Part shown: in pieces, positions 47,741-56,632 of the stretch
How positions within the stretch are numbered: the stretch's first letter is position 1
Layout of the letters: the number at the start of each line of letters is the position of its first letter
DNA from: Waterburya agarophytonicola KI4
Lineage (GTDB): Bacteria > Cyanobacteriota > Cyanobacteriia > Cyanobacteriales > Xenococcaceae
DNA: 64,000 nucleotides
Reading direction: 5' to 3'
Assembly: GCF_020640915.1 (NCBI RefSeq)
Contig: NZ_JADWDC010000003.1
Location: 44,121-108,120 of the forward strand
The notes under the pieces: generated by a model
Seen by the model: only the letters and a program-made list of their open reading frames with translations
Databases searched by the model: none
Told to the model about the DNA's origin: nothing
Translations under genes and position numbers: made by a program

Positions 47741-48271
47741 CTAGGAAATATATTCTAATTCTTTTAGTTTATTAAATATCTTATCGACACTCTCCGATAA
47801 TTCTTCGAGATCTGTACGGCATTCTATTTCGGGGTTAGCAGGAGGCTCATAAGGATCGTCAATTCCTGTGAACTGCTTGATTTTTCCAGCTCTGACTTGT
47901 TTGTATAATCCTTTTACATCGCGGTCTTCACAAACGGATAAAGGAGCATTGACAAACACTTCTAAGAAATTGTCAATATTAGCTCGCATTTCTTCTCTAA
48001 TAGCGCGGTAAGGGGAAATTACAGGCACTAAAACAATTACACCATTACGAGCTAAAAGTTTAGCTACAAAACCAATACGACGAATATTGGTGTCGCGGTC
48101 TTCTTTGGAAAAACCTAAGTCCTTAGTCAAGTTTTCTCTAATCTCATCACCATCTAAAACTTCTAGCTGATATCCTTCAGTTTTTAGCTTTTCGGTTAGG
48201 GCGTCAGCAATAGTGCTTTTACCCGCACCACTAAATCCAGTAAACCAAACGGCTACTCCACGTTGCTTCAT
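47741..48271 (-). CDS. cysC: Adenylylsulfate kinase
   Basis: Phosphorylates APS to PAPS in sulfate assimilation. The 176-residue protein has the P-loop GFSGAGKST, the DGDEIRENLTKDLGFSKEDR block, and the C-terminal FTGIDDPYEPPANPEI typical of APS kinases. Length fits the family. It is a single gene here, without cysD, cysN or cysH. Confidence 0.95.
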   Translation of the reverse strand: MKQRGVAVWFTGFSGAGKSTIADALTEKLKTEGYQLEVLDGDEIRENLTKDLGFSKEDRDTNIRRIGFVAKLLARNGVIVLVPVISPYRAIREEMRANIDNFLEVFVNAPLSVCEDRDVKGLYKQVRAGKIKQFTGIDDPYEPPANPEIECRTDLEELSESVDKIFNKLKELEYIS

Positions 48272-48392
48272 GATTTTTTATATTCCTTAATATTCTTTAT
48301 GTCTCTCCGTATTTTACTCGGTTAGATCGCTTTTGTAATTTTAAAAACTTATAGATAGATAAAATAAAACTTATTTAGCAGTTTGCAATATT

Positions 48393-48839
48393 ATGATTAG
48401 TTCGGCTATTTTTCATTTAGCAATTCCAATTAATGACGTGACTATTGCCAAACAATTCTATAGAGATGGTTTGGGTTGTGCGGTAGGTAGAGAAAATAAA
48501 TCTGCTGCGATCTTTAATTTTTATGGGACGCAATTAGTCGGTCATATTACCCAAGAAAAACTAGTCAAGCAAGCAGGAATTTATCCTCGCCATCTAGGAT
48601 TAATTCTGCCCACAAAATCTGAGTGGGACAAATTGTGCGATCGCGCTAAAAAGCATGGTCTAACTTTTTATCAACAGCCTAAATTGCGTTTTCCCAATCA
48701 AACGTTAGAACATTACACTTTCTTCCTTGAAGATCCTTTTTACAACTTGTTGGAATTCAAATACTATAGCAACTCTTGCGTGATTTTTGGAGGTACAGAA
48801 ATCGACCTAATTGGCGATGTTGCCCAAAGGGAAAACTAG
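48393..48839 (+). CDS. VOC-family (glyoxalase/dioxygenase fold) protein
   Basis: A 148-residue protein. The beginning (HLAIPINDVTIAKQFYRDGLGC) and the end (FFLEDPFYNLLEFKYY) carry the metal-ligand His and Glu positions of the vicinal oxygen chelate fold; another His is in QLVGHIT. Related cyanobacterial proteins are annotated as glyoxalase or bleomycin-resistance type without proven activity. Single gene, convergent with the response regulator gene. Confidence 0.82.
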   Translation: MISSAIFHLAIPINDVTIAKQFYRDGLGCAVGRENKSAAIFNFYGTQLVGHITQEKLVKQAGIYPRHLGLILPTKSEWDKLCDRAKKHGLTFYQQPKLRFPNQTLEHYTFFLEDPFYNLLEFKYYSNSCVIFGGTEIDLIGDVAQREN

Positions 48840-48866
48840 TATTTAATTGCTATTCCATGTTTTGCT

Positions 48867-49709
48867 TTACAATACAGAGCCTAAAGTTGTAATCACAAAT
48901 ATTAAAATAATTACTGTAAAAACTCCCAAGAAAAAACTACTAATGAATAAGAAGTGCTGTCTTCTCTGACTTAAAGCCTTTGGAGAGACTCTAGAATTAT
49001 AAATATTACCTCCATAACCGTTGAAAAAACTTTTGTCATTTCTCAGTTTCGTTTTAATTTCATGTTGAACTTGAGAATATTGGTTGGTCAAATTAACTAT
49101 CGTATCTTCTTGAGATTTAATAGTTTCTTGAAGCTGAAAAATACCAGATGTTAAATCGGATATGACGTGGTTCATTCCTGGTGAATTGGCAACCTCATTT
49201 TCATAGGCATAGTCCGAATTTTGTCGAACAATAGCAGAAACTTTATGGGGAATATATTCTGTATGTGTGGCAGTGACTTCAGACTGATGATTATTAACTC
49301 CAGATCCATCCCAATTACCAAAAATTGGTCCAATTTGGAAAAAGCCCTTTTCAGTTAAACGAATAATATTACCAATATCTTTAACGCTAGTATTTTTAAG
49401 GACATAACCTCTAGCACCTACCTTTAAAGCTCGGTTTAACTGTTGTTTATCATCTTGGCTGGTAAACAACAGTACTTTTGTGTTCGGAAAACGTCGTACA
49501 ATTGCTTCGGTAGCATCAATACCATCAATCTCTCCAGGCATTTCAATATCCATTAGTACCAAATCTGGTTGATGTTCCTCAACTTGAACAATTGCAGCTT
49601 GACCGTTGTCTGCCATTCCTACTACTTCTATATCCGCTTCAGTAGATAAATTGATTTTGAGAAATTCTCTGATACTGTTTTGATCGTCAACTATGATGAT
49701 AGCAGTCAT
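48867..49709 (-). CDS. Response regulator with coiled coil and C-terminal membrane anchor
   Basis: A 280-residue protein. Residues 1-125 are a NarL-like receiver with acidic pair Asp8-Asp9, phospho-acceptor Asp54 (LVLMDIEMP), Thr/Ser in LLFTS and the Lys in GYVLKN. In place of the usual LuxR helix-turn-helix there is a linker, a predicted coiled coil around residues 180-225 (QLQETIKSQEDTIVNLTNQ) and one membrane helix close to the C-terminus (residues about 250-277). No DNA-binding domain is present. The topology suggests a membrane-bound phosphorylation-controlled switch. No kinase gene adjoins. Confidence 0.85.
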   Translation of the reverse strand: MTAIIIVDDQNSIREFLKINLSTEADIEVVGMADNGQAAIVQVEEHQPDLVLMDIEMPGEIDGIDATEAIVRRFPNTKVLLFTSQDDKQQLNRALKVGARGYVLKNTSVKDIGNIIRLTEKGFFQIGPIFGNWDGSGVNNHQSEVTATHTEYIPHKVSAIVRQNSDYAYENEVANSPGMNHVISDLTSGIFQLQETIKSQEDTIVNLTNQYSQVQHEIKTKLRNDKSFFNGYGGNIYNSRVSPKALSQRRQHFLFISSFFLGVFTVIILIFVITTLGSVL

Positions 49710-50335
49710 GTTTTTAAGGACAATAATAAATAGGTATTAATTGAATGGAGTATCTTACAAAAATTGTAAAAAATTAAATTTAGATTCAATCCAAGGCAAA
49801 GAGTGCTTCATTAAAAATGGCTAAAACTACTGTGGAAACAGTCTTCACTATTGGGATGTTATTAGCTCAAGCAGTCTTCTCTTATAGCTTTTGGCTATTC
49901 AAGATGACTCAATTATTAACCGATTATTGTTATCAGTTCATAGTTAATAGAAATCGGTGACTGTAATGATGATGCAATAATTTACCAAAAATTTGGACAA
50001 ATTACTATATGTGAGTAATTTGTGATGTTTTTTATACTACACGATTGACTTGCAGCTGCAAAATATAGCAAAAATAAATAATGCACTTTAATCTACTAAT
50101 CATATAATAGAAAATATACAAGAATTGTAATAAAAATAAATAAAATAAATAAAATAAAAAGGCAGAAAATTTGAGGAATGAACGGAAAGTTTTAATCTGC
50201 ATCTAAGGAAAAATATTCCATTCATCCTTGATTATTCTGCATTATTGTGCTTAAGAGGTAATGCCCTCTGATTCAGAGAATCCCCCCTTTGACTCACCAC
50301 AAACCTAGCAAACCATCAATCTAAGGAGATATTCA
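49710..50335. other. Long intergenic region with a 47-codon ORF and an AAATAA repeat
   Basis: 626 bases between the divergent response regulator and ABC-F genes. An ATG ORF of 47 codons runs from 49817 to 49960 on plus; it is hydrophobic in its middle (TIGMLLAQAVFSYSFWLF) but has no good ribosome-binding site. An A/T simple repeat (AAATAAAATAAAT type) lies near 50134-50160. The ABC-F gene has AAGGAG seven bases before its ATG. Confidence 0.4.
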
Positions 50336-52054
50336 ATGCTACGACTAGAACATATCAGCAAAATCTATACTACAGGAGAAGTTCTAAAAGATGTTACTTG
50401 GGAAGTTAAACCTGGTGAAAGAGTCGGTCTGGTGGGGGTAAATGGTGCAGGAAAATCGACCCAATTAAAAATTATTAATGGTGAAATTGAAGCAACATCA
50501 GGGGAAGTAATTCGTCCTGCTAGTTTAAAAATTGCTTATTTGACCCAAGAGTTTGAAGTAGAGCCGACAAGGACGGTTTATGAAGAATTCTGGACGGTTT
50601 TTGTCGAAGCCAATGCCACCCAACAACAAATGAATCAAATTCAGCAGGAGATGGAAACAGCCGATCCCGATAAGCTAGATAAGTTAATTGATCAACTGGA
50701 TAAATTACAGCGCAAGTTTGAGGCTTTGGACGGTTATACTTTGGACGCACAGATTGAGAAAATTTTACCAGAAATGGGATTTTCTTCTGAGGATGGCGAT
50801 CGCTTGGTAAGCTCTTATAGTGGGGGTTGGCAAATGCGAATGAGTTTGGGTAAAATTCTGCTGCAAGAGCCTGATTTATTACTTTTGGACGAACCGACCA
50901 ACCATTTAGATTTAGAAACCATTGAATGGCTGGAGAAATATTTGCGGGGAATCAATACACCGATGGTAATTGTTTCTCACGATCGCGAATTTCTAGACCG
51001 TCTTTGTACCAAAATTGTGGAAACCGAAAGGGGAGTTTCGACTACTTATTTAGGCAATTATTCTAACTATTTAGCCCAAAAAGCAGAAACCAAGTTGGCT
51101 CAGGGCGCTAGCTACGAACGACAGCAAAAAGAACTTGCCAAACAACAAGAATTTATCGAAAAATTCCGCGCTAGTGCCACTAGAAGTACCCAAGCTAAAA
51201 GTAGAGAAAAACAATTAGCAAAAGTTGAATTAGTAGAAGCACCTGTTGGTGACTTGAGAAGGCTTAAATTTCAATTTCCTCCTTCTCCTAGAAGCGGTAG
51301 AGAGGTAGTTGTTATTGATGAGTTGGTTCACACCTTTAATAACAATATTTTGTTTTTGGGTGCTAACTTAACTATCGAAAGAGGCGATCGCATTGCTATT
51401 TTAGGGCCTAATGGGGCGGGAAAATCCACCCTCTTACGGATGATTATGGGGATGGAGCAATTTGATGAAGGAACAGTTGAAATTGGCAAACACAACGTGA
51501 TTCCTGGCTATTTTGAGCAGAATCAAGCAGAAGCTTTAGACTTGAATAAAACAGTAATGAGTACGATTCACGATGAAGTTCCCAAGTGGAAAAATGAAGA
51601 GGTGCGTACTCTTTTGGGACAGTTTTTATTTAGTGGCGAGACTGCCTTTAAGAAAGTTGAAGCCCTCAGTGGAGGAGAAAAAGCTCGTTTAGCCTTGGCA
51701 AAAATGCTTTTGACTCCTGCTAATTTAATGATTCTCGACGAGCCTACCAATCACCTAGATATTCCTGCCAAAGAGATGTTGGAAGATGCTTTACAGGATT
51801 ATGATGGGACAGCGGTGATTGTTTCTCACGATCGCTATTTTATTTCTCAGGTAGCCAATAAAATTGTCGAGATTCGCGACGGAGAATTAGTCGAATTTTT
51901 GGGAGATTATCATTACTATCTAGATAAAATTGCAGAAGAAAAAGAAAAAGCCCGACAAAAACTAGAAGCGGCAGAAAAAGCTGCCAAACAAGCTGCTAAA
52001 AGAGCCAAACAAGCCGATAAAAAGAAAAATAAACAGAAAAAAGCCAAAGCTTAA
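50336..52054 (+). CDS. ABC-F family ATPase
   Basis: A 572-residue cytosolic protein with two ABC domains and no membrane helices. Walker A motifs GVNGAGKST and GPNGAGKST, signatures SYSGGWQMRM and LSGGEKARLALAKM, Walker B with LLLDEPTNHLD and MILDEPTNHLD, and a linker with many charged residues between the domains. The C-terminus is a Lys/Ala-rich coiled coil. Members act on ribosomes (EttA, Uup and resistance proteins). The exact subgroup cannot be fixed. The start has a good AAGGAG site. Confidence 0.92.
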   Translation: MLRLEHISKIYTTGEVLKDVTWEVKPGERVGLVGVNGAGKSTQLKIINGEIEATSGEVIRPASLKIAYLTQEFEVEPTRTVYEEFWTVFVEANATQQQMNQIQQEMETADPDKLDKLIDQLDKLQRKFEALDGYTLDAQIEKILPEMGFSSEDGDRLVSSYSGGWQMRMSLGKILLQEPDLLLLDEPTNHLDLETIEWLEKYLRGINTPMVIVSHDREFLDRLCTKIVETERGVSTTYLGNYSNYLAQKAETKLAQGASYERQQKELAKQQEFIEKFRASATRSTQAKSREKQLAKVELVEAPVGDLRRLKFQFPPSPRSGREVVVIDELVHTFNNNILFLGANLTIERGDRIAILGPNGAGKSTLLRMIMGMEQFDEGTVEIGKHNVIPGYFEQNQAEALDLNKTVMSTIHDEVPKWKNEEVRTLLGQFLFSGETAFKKVEALSGGEKARLALAKMLLTPANLMILDEPTNHLDIPAKEMLEDALQDYDGTAVIVSHDRYFISQVANKIVEIRDGELVEFLGDYHYYLDKIAEEKEKARQKLEAAEKAAKQAAKRAKQADKKKNKQKKAKA

Positions 52055-52157
52055 AACAACGTAACAATTAATAATTGTAGGGTGGGTAATAAGATTCTAA
52101 TGCTATAAATAGCCAATCGATTTGTGTTGCCCACCAAATGTAGTCAACAATTAAACA

Positions 52158-52619
52158 ATGGAATTAGATCGGCAGTTACAAGTATTGATCGACGATGCAG
52201 CTAGTTATGGTGTTCCTCCTGTAGCGATCAAAAAGGCGATCGCGCCAGTGCTGAGATTGTTTGCTAATAAATTACAGCATTGGGAATATTATATTTTGCA
52301 AAATCTTGAGAATGATTGGGTTTTGACCACTATTACTAATCCTCAATTGAAGCAAACTAAGAATGTAATTTACGCTTTTGTTTCAGTGCAAGATGCTGCT
52401 GCTTTTGGCGGGAAAACTAACCCCGATCTTATTGCTATGCCAATTGGGATCGCTCAACTGTTGTTTAGGTTGTTTTCTTTACAGCAGGTAGATAGTATTA
52501 TTTTTTTAGAAAACTCGCCGAATTTCAATCAAGGTGTTGAAATAGAGCGATCGCATTTATCAGAGTTGATTCAACAGCAAATTCAACAATTGAATAATAT
52601 TCCACCCGATCTTGCCTAA
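52158..52619 (+). CDS. Conserved hypothetical cyanobacterial protein
   Basis: A 153-residue soluble protein, no signal peptide and no known motif. The sequence has a repeated alpha/beta look with an N-terminal helical region (LQVLIDDAASYGVPPVAIKK), a central strand-rich part (WVLTTITNPQLKQTKNVIYA) and a Gln-rich C-terminal helix. Position after ABC-F with a 103-base gap suggests possible co-transcription, although a hyphenated GGTGGG/CCCACC inverted repeat is in the gap. Confidence 0.65.
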   Translation: MELDRQLQVLIDDAASYGVPPVAIKKAIAPVLRLFANKLQHWEYYILQNLENDWVLTTITNPQLKQTKNVIYAFVSVQDAAAFGGKTNPDLIAMPIGIAQLLFRLFSLQQVDSIIFLENSPNFNQGVEIERSHLSELIQQQIQQLNNIPPDLA

Positions 52620-52746
52620 ATGGTGAAAGACTGGATGACTGGGTGATAATTAGCTTCTCTTGAGTTCTCCATGCCTTAAAAAAGCAAGGAGAGTCAAATA
52701 TCTACAAAATATGGCTCAATCAATAACTAGTTGCCGATCGTAGTGT

Positions 52747-52765
52747 ATGCGGGAAACCGTATTTT
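52747..52765 (+). terminator. Possible terminator
   Basis: ATGCGG and CCGTAT (one G-T pair) around a GAAA tetraloop, followed by TTTTAC. It is 128 bases after the previous stop codon and before the DUF1825 gene. Confidence 0.35.
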
Positions 52766-52882
52766 ACTTTGGATTTTTCTCTGCTTTACAATAGGAAGTA
52801 TTAATTAAACAAGTAATTTAACTATTTTTCAACAATTTTAGTTAGCTAAATATATAAATTTAAGCCGATTTGGAAAAATATC

Positions 52883-53200
52883 ATGGGATTTTTTGATTCT
52901 CAAGTAGTACAAGAAGAAGCCAAAAAGTTGTTTGAAGATTATCAGTCTTTAACCACGTTGGGAAGTGAATACGGTAAATTTGACCGTGAAGGAAAAAAAA
53001 TGTTCATCGAGCGAATGGAACAGCTAATGGAACGCTACCGCATCTTTATGAAGCGTTTCGAGCTTTCTGAAGATTTTATGGCGCAAATGACTGTCCAGCA
53101 ACTCAAAACTCAATTAAACCAATTTGGCATGACTCCTCAGCAAATGTTCGACCAAATGGAAGTTACCCTCAAAAAAATGAAATCAGAAATTCAGCCGTAG
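52883..53200 (+). CDS. DUF1825 family protein
   Basis: A 105-residue, highly charged, all-helical protein starting MGFFDSQVVQEEAKKLFEDY. It matches DUF1825, a family restricted to cyanobacteria and plastid-bearing relatives and of unknown function. Length matches the family. Convergent with the rod-core linker gene; a long-loop inverted repeat (AAAGAGGGA at 53226-53234, TCCCTCTTT at 53288-53296) lies between. Confidence 0.85.
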   Translation: MGFFDSQVVQEEAKKLFEDYQSLTTLGSEYGKFDREGKKMFIERMEQLMERYRIFMKRFELSEDFMAQMTVQQLKTQLNQFGMTPQQMFDQMEVTLKKMKSEIQP

Positions 53201-53225
53201 TTTTCGAGTAATCTTCAAAATCCAA

Positions 53226-53296
53226 AAAGAGGGATGTTCCAAATCAACAACATAATCTATCAAAGACTACTGAAGCTAATTCAAAACTCCCTCTTT
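53226..53296. terminator. Long-loop inverted repeat between convergent genes
   Basis: Perfect 9-bp arms separated by 53 bases, between the DUF1825 and cpcG stop codons. Could serve both as terminator; the long loop lowers confidence. Confidence 0.3.
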
Positions 53297-53353
53297 CGAC
53301 TGTTTTAGTAACTAATCAATTAAGCTGGCTTAAATAAATATTGACTATTTATT

Positions 53354-54112
53354 TTAAGTAGTTTTGCGATAAGGAACCTTAGACATGTAGTTCATGTTGG
53401 TCGCGGAAGAAGCACTAGGAGCATTTGCTCTAGTAGGTAGGCTACGAGCCATATCCAAATACAAAGAAGGACTTCCTGCTTTGGGTTTTGCTTCTTGAGG
53501 AGTGTAACGACGAACTTCGCTTTGCCAAATAATTTGAGGGAAACCCAAAATGGAGCGATAGTATTCGCTGTAACGAGGAGATGTGATGTTGAAAGGACGC
53601 TCGCCAGCATCGCGACTAGCAAGTACTCGACGACGTTGGAAAGGCACGATGTCGTAACCGAAGCTATCCATGTATTCTTCACTGTCTAGCAGTTCGTCTA
53701 CAAAGCCTTCGATACCTTTGGTTGCTACTTTAATAGACCAAGCAATTTTTTCTCTCTCGTTGTAGACATCGCGTCCCAAAACTCTTTGAACACACTGTTC
53801 TACAAAGCGATAATTGCTGTTCTTGGCATAGAAACTATTATAAAAAGTTTCTGATAGTAAAAGTCCTCGAATAAAATCACGAACGGTAATTTGACCGTTA
53901 CGCAATTGAGATTCTAAAAATCTTTCACGATCCGCGCGAAAAGCATGAAAGAAGATCTGGCGATATGCAGCTTCAATCAAGTCATTCATTTCAGACAAAG
54001 AAAGTAGATTCTCTGCTGAGTATATTCTGGGTTGGTCATCTCCTCCAATGTCGTATCCTGCGACACGAACATTCTGAGAACTAGGCTTATAGCCCAATAA
54101 AGGAATAGACAA
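53354..54112 (-). CDS. cpcG: Phycobilisome rod-core linker CpcG
   Basis: Connects phycocyanin rods to the allophycocyanin core. The protein has the PBS linker domain with [30 protein letters not shown] and [15 protein letters not shown]. The start is set at TTG 54112: GGAGG lies seven bases upstream (54120-54124) and gives [20 protein letters not shown], the canonical CpcG beginning. The open frame continues to another TTG at 54160 whose 16 extra residues do not fit. Mature length 252. Next upstream on the same strand is the bilin lyase gene, 152 bases away. Confidence 0.95.
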   Translation of the reverse strand: MSIPLLGYKPSSQNVRVAGYDIGGDDQPRIYSAENLLSLSEMNDLIEAAYRQIFFHAFRADRERFLESQLRNGQITVRDFIRGLLLSETFYNSFYAKNSNYRFVEQCVQRVLGRDVYNEREKIAWSIKVATKGIEGFVDELLDSEEYMDSFGYDIVPFQRRRVLASRDAGERPFNITSPRYSEYYRSILGFPQIIWQSEVRRYTPQEAKPKAGSPSLYLDMARSLPTRANAPSASSATNMNYMSKVPYRKTT

Positions 54113-54264
54113 GTCAAAACCTCCGTCTATTGTTTTGTATATTAAAATTCTTAGTCCCAATCATACGGTAGATAGGGGTTCAGAATAAACAACAGTAACA
54201 AAATATTACAGAGTTATCAATTAACTTTTTGTTGCTTAACTTAGTTCTCGTTATCAGTTATTAG

Positions 54265-54870
54265 TTACCAGCCTGAAATAGCAAAGGCGGGGGTTTTTGA
54301 GCTGTTGGATGTTTCAGATAATCGATCGCTTGTAGTTACGCGAGATTCGGCGCAAAAAGTAGCAGTGTTAAATCCGCCAAATCTTTTGACAGTACTACTG
54401 CGCAAACGTAAATCGGGATTGACAAACCAAAAACGTTCAATAATGCTCATGGTTTCATATTCGGTAATTAAGACTAATCCATCTTCTTCATCCATGCTAT
54501 ATTCCCCCGCTACGGGAACAATCTCTGCATAGCCTCTTTCTCTCAACAGTTTTCCTTTTCTGGGATTTTTTGAGTCGGGAATAAGGGCAAATACAGTTGT
54601 TCCCTTATGGTCTTCGTTATCCTTATCCCATGCCATTGAACCATCCCAACTGACAAAAGCACCACCGATTGCTGTAGTCGCTTCTATATTATGCATTTGA
54701 CAGATTGTAGCTATTTTCTCATCATCAGCATTCAAAAATTCTACGTTAATATCTGAGCCACCACTTTCGGCTCTTCTAAATGGTAGATGATGGGTAGTGC
54801 GTTGCGATCGCCACTGTCCTGCACTTTGCTGAAAAAATTCTTTAGCGTCTTTTATGGGACTCATAGTCAT
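54265..54870 (-). CDS. cpcS: Phycobiliprotein lyase, CpcS/CpeS family
   Basis: Attaches phycocyanobilin to phycobiliprotein subunits. The family landmarks are AKEFFQQSAGQWRSQRTTHH at the N-terminus, GGAFVSWDGSMAWDKDN, GYAEIVPVAGEYSMDEEDGL, and FGGFNTATFCAESR near the end. The frame is open to a TTG at 54903, but ATG 54870 (MTMSPIKDAKEFF) is the expected beginning; 201 residues. S, T and U type lyases are distinguished mainly by sequence, and S is the best guess. Adjacent to cpcG. Confidence 0.88.
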   Translation of the reverse strand: MTMSPIKDAKEFFQQSAGQWRSQRTTHHLPFRRAESGGSDINVEFLNADDEKIATICQMHNIEATTAIGGAFVSWDGSMAWDKDNEDHKGTTVFALIPDSKNPRKGKLLRERGYAEIVPVAGEYSMDEEDGLVLITEYETMSIIERFWFVNPDLRLRSSTVKRFGGFNTATFCAESRVTTSDRLSETSNSSKTPAFAISGW

Positions 54871-55166
54871 ATCTGATTTTAATTTTTTAAATAGCTTATA
54901 CAAATTAATATATCGAGAATTAGTTAGCTTTTGTTTTTTACCAACTGTCTAGTTGATTTTAAAATTTTTTCCGCATCAAAATACACCAAAATTACTTTTT
55001 TACTATAAGTATTTTATAACTTTTTATTGCTTTGATTAATTAATACTTGACATTGTAGACATCTTATATTGCTGATGCTAAATTAATGAAAAATCCAGCC
55101 TGAGAGAAAATAAATTGTTTCTTGAGGTTAGGTTTAAACCAATCAAAGTTTAAAAGAGGGAAGGCA

Positions 55167-55334
55167 ATGAATTTTTCAGCTCAATTAAGTATCGAGCAGC
55201 AATTTAAACTCAAAGTTCTTCAAGAACAGGTGCAAAGTTTAGATAAAGAACAGGCTCAGGAGTATTTGTTAGAAATGTTTCGTCAAATGATGGTCAAAGA
55301 TAATCTAGTAAAACATTTATTAAAAGACGCCTAA
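55167..55334 (+). CDS. nblA: Phycobilisome degradation protein NblA
   Basis: Targets phycobilisomes for Clp-dependent proteolysis under nutrient stress. The 55-residue helical protein has the family pattern LSIEQQFKLKVLQEQVQSL, AQEYLLEMFRQMMV and a conserved DNLVKHLLK end. ATG 55167 is fixed by GAGGGAAGG upstream; the frame extends to 55122 with no better start. It diverges from the bilin lyase gene, so phycobilisome assembly and breakdown genes share a 300-base region. Confidence 0.93.
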   Translation: MNFSAQLSIEQQFKLKVLQEQVQSLDKEQAQEYLLEMFRQMMVKDNLVKHLLKDA

Positions 55335-55770
55335 CATTGTTTTTGCAATCAACAAATTTAGCTGAGTATGTAGTGTGAAGTGTGCTGTCTAAAAAGCAAA
55401 AGATATCAGGGGAGTAAAATTATCTTCTGCCATTGATGGTGCGATTTTAAAACTTGGGAATGAAGCCAAAACGATCGCTTGTTTGTAACAGAACTTTAAG
55501 GTCTAACGCTTCGCATCTACAATATTTTTGCTCAAAATCGAAAATTATCTAAAGAAAGAATTAAGAACAACAATCGACGTAAAATTTGATACTCAACTCG
55601 CCACATCTTTAAGTATTAAGTTAAATAGAATGTAAAGCCAGATTTAACAATGCTTCCAGTTTTTTGTAAATTGTTAAAGAATAATTTATTTATCACTCTG
55701 AGGGTAATTATCGAGAAACATTACCTCTTACAATGAATAGAGCAATAAGTAAATGTACTAGGCAATAGTA
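55335..55770. other. Intergenic region after nblA
   Basis: 436 bases, AT-rich, no supported ORF or RNA gene. It should contain the promoter of the LuxR-type gene. Confidence 0.4.
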
Positions 55771-56061
55771 ATGGAAGCAGAGAAACTGAGTCATGAAGCG
55801 TTGTTATCAGGAAGAGAGCTTCAAATTGTTGAGTTAGTGGTAACTGGATTGAGCAATCATAAAATTGCCCAACAATTAGAAATTAGCAAAAGAACTGTAG
55901 ACAACCATATCAGCAATATTCTCAAGAAAACTGGTACGAATAATCGTGTCGAATTGGTGCGTTGGTCTTTGCAATGGGGCAAAGTATGTATAGATAATGT
56001 CAACTGTTGCTCTTTGCCAAGTCTCAGTCATGCTGTGGATTGTAATGAAATGGTGCAATAG
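55771..56061 (+). CDS. Small LuxR-type helix-turn-helix protein
   Basis: A 96-residue protein that is almost only a GerE/LuxR DNA-binding domain: LSGRELQIVELVVTGLSNHK, IAQQLEISKRTVDNHISNIL and KKTGTNNRVELVRWS. No receiver or sensor domain is present. The last 30 residues are not part of the fold and contain four Cys (VCIDNVNCCSLPSLSHAVDC). The end overlaps the start of the following lipoprotein gene, so the two are coupled. Confidence 0.88.
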   Translation: MEAEKLSHEALLSGRELQIVELVVTGLSNHKIAQQLEISKRTVDNHISNILKKTGTNNRVELVRWSLQWGKVCIDNVNCCSLPSLSHAVDCNEMVQ

Positions 56062-56623
56062 TCTGAGATCGGGTAAGTTAGCTTTAGCGATCGCAATATT
56101 TAGCCTATTTGGTTGTCAGAGTTCTAGATACATTACTCCCCCCACTCAAGCAATTAATGCTACCCTCAATTCTTCTTCCGCAGAAGGGCATGGTCGCCTT
56201 TCTCACGATGGTCGCTACCTAATTTATCACAGCGATCGTCTTAATTCTCAGCGTAGTATATTTCTTTATGACTTACAGCGTCGCCGTTTAGTACCCTTGC
56301 CTGGTTTAAACCAACCAGGAAGTATGCAATATCAAGCAGACCTCAGTTCTGACGGAAGAAATATGGTCTATGTATCGGAGCAGCTAGGTAAAACTGATAT
56401 CTTTTTATATAACCGCCTGACAGGAAAAAGCCAAAATCTAACCAAAAACTTTATTGGAGAAGTCCGCAACCCCAGTATTAGTGGCAATGGTCGTTTTGTT
56501 TGCTTTGAAAGTAATCGATCGGGACAATGGGATATTGAAATCTACGATCGCGGAGTAGGAATTGATTTTTCTCAACCTGGCAATATTTATAATGTCCCCG
56601 ATACAAGCAGTCCCCCAGGTTAA
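56045..56623 (+). CDS. TolB-like beta-propeller lipoprotein
   Basis: A 192-residue protein with an N-terminal signal ending in a lipobox FSLFGCQSS, then about three repeats of the TolB/WD40 PD40 type: SHDGRYLIYHSDRLNSQRSI, SSDGRNMVYVSEQLGKTDIF and SGNGRFVCFESNRSGQWDIE. A full propeller needs more blades, so it either dimerises or belongs to a short cyanobacterial subfamily. The ATG at 56045 lies within the last codons of the HTH gene; an upstream ATG at 55997 is less likely because it precedes the signal sequence by a hydrophilic stretch. Confidence 0.8.
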   Translation: MKWCNSLRSGKLALAIAIFSLFGCQSSRYITPPTQAINATLNSSSAEGHGRLSHDGRYLIYHSDRLNSQRSIFLYDLQRRRLVPLPGLNQPGSMQYQADLSSDGRNMVYVSEQLGKTDIFLYNRLTGKSQNLTKNFIGEVRNPSISGNGRFVCFESNRSGQWDIEIYDRGVGIDFSQPGNIYNVPDTSSPPG

Positions 56624-56632
56624 TTGGTGATT

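Noticed and set aside
50134..50160. Tandem AAATAA units considered as CRISPR-like or origin-like repeat
   Set aside because: Simple A/T microsatellite with no spacers and no DnaA-box cluster seen nearby.
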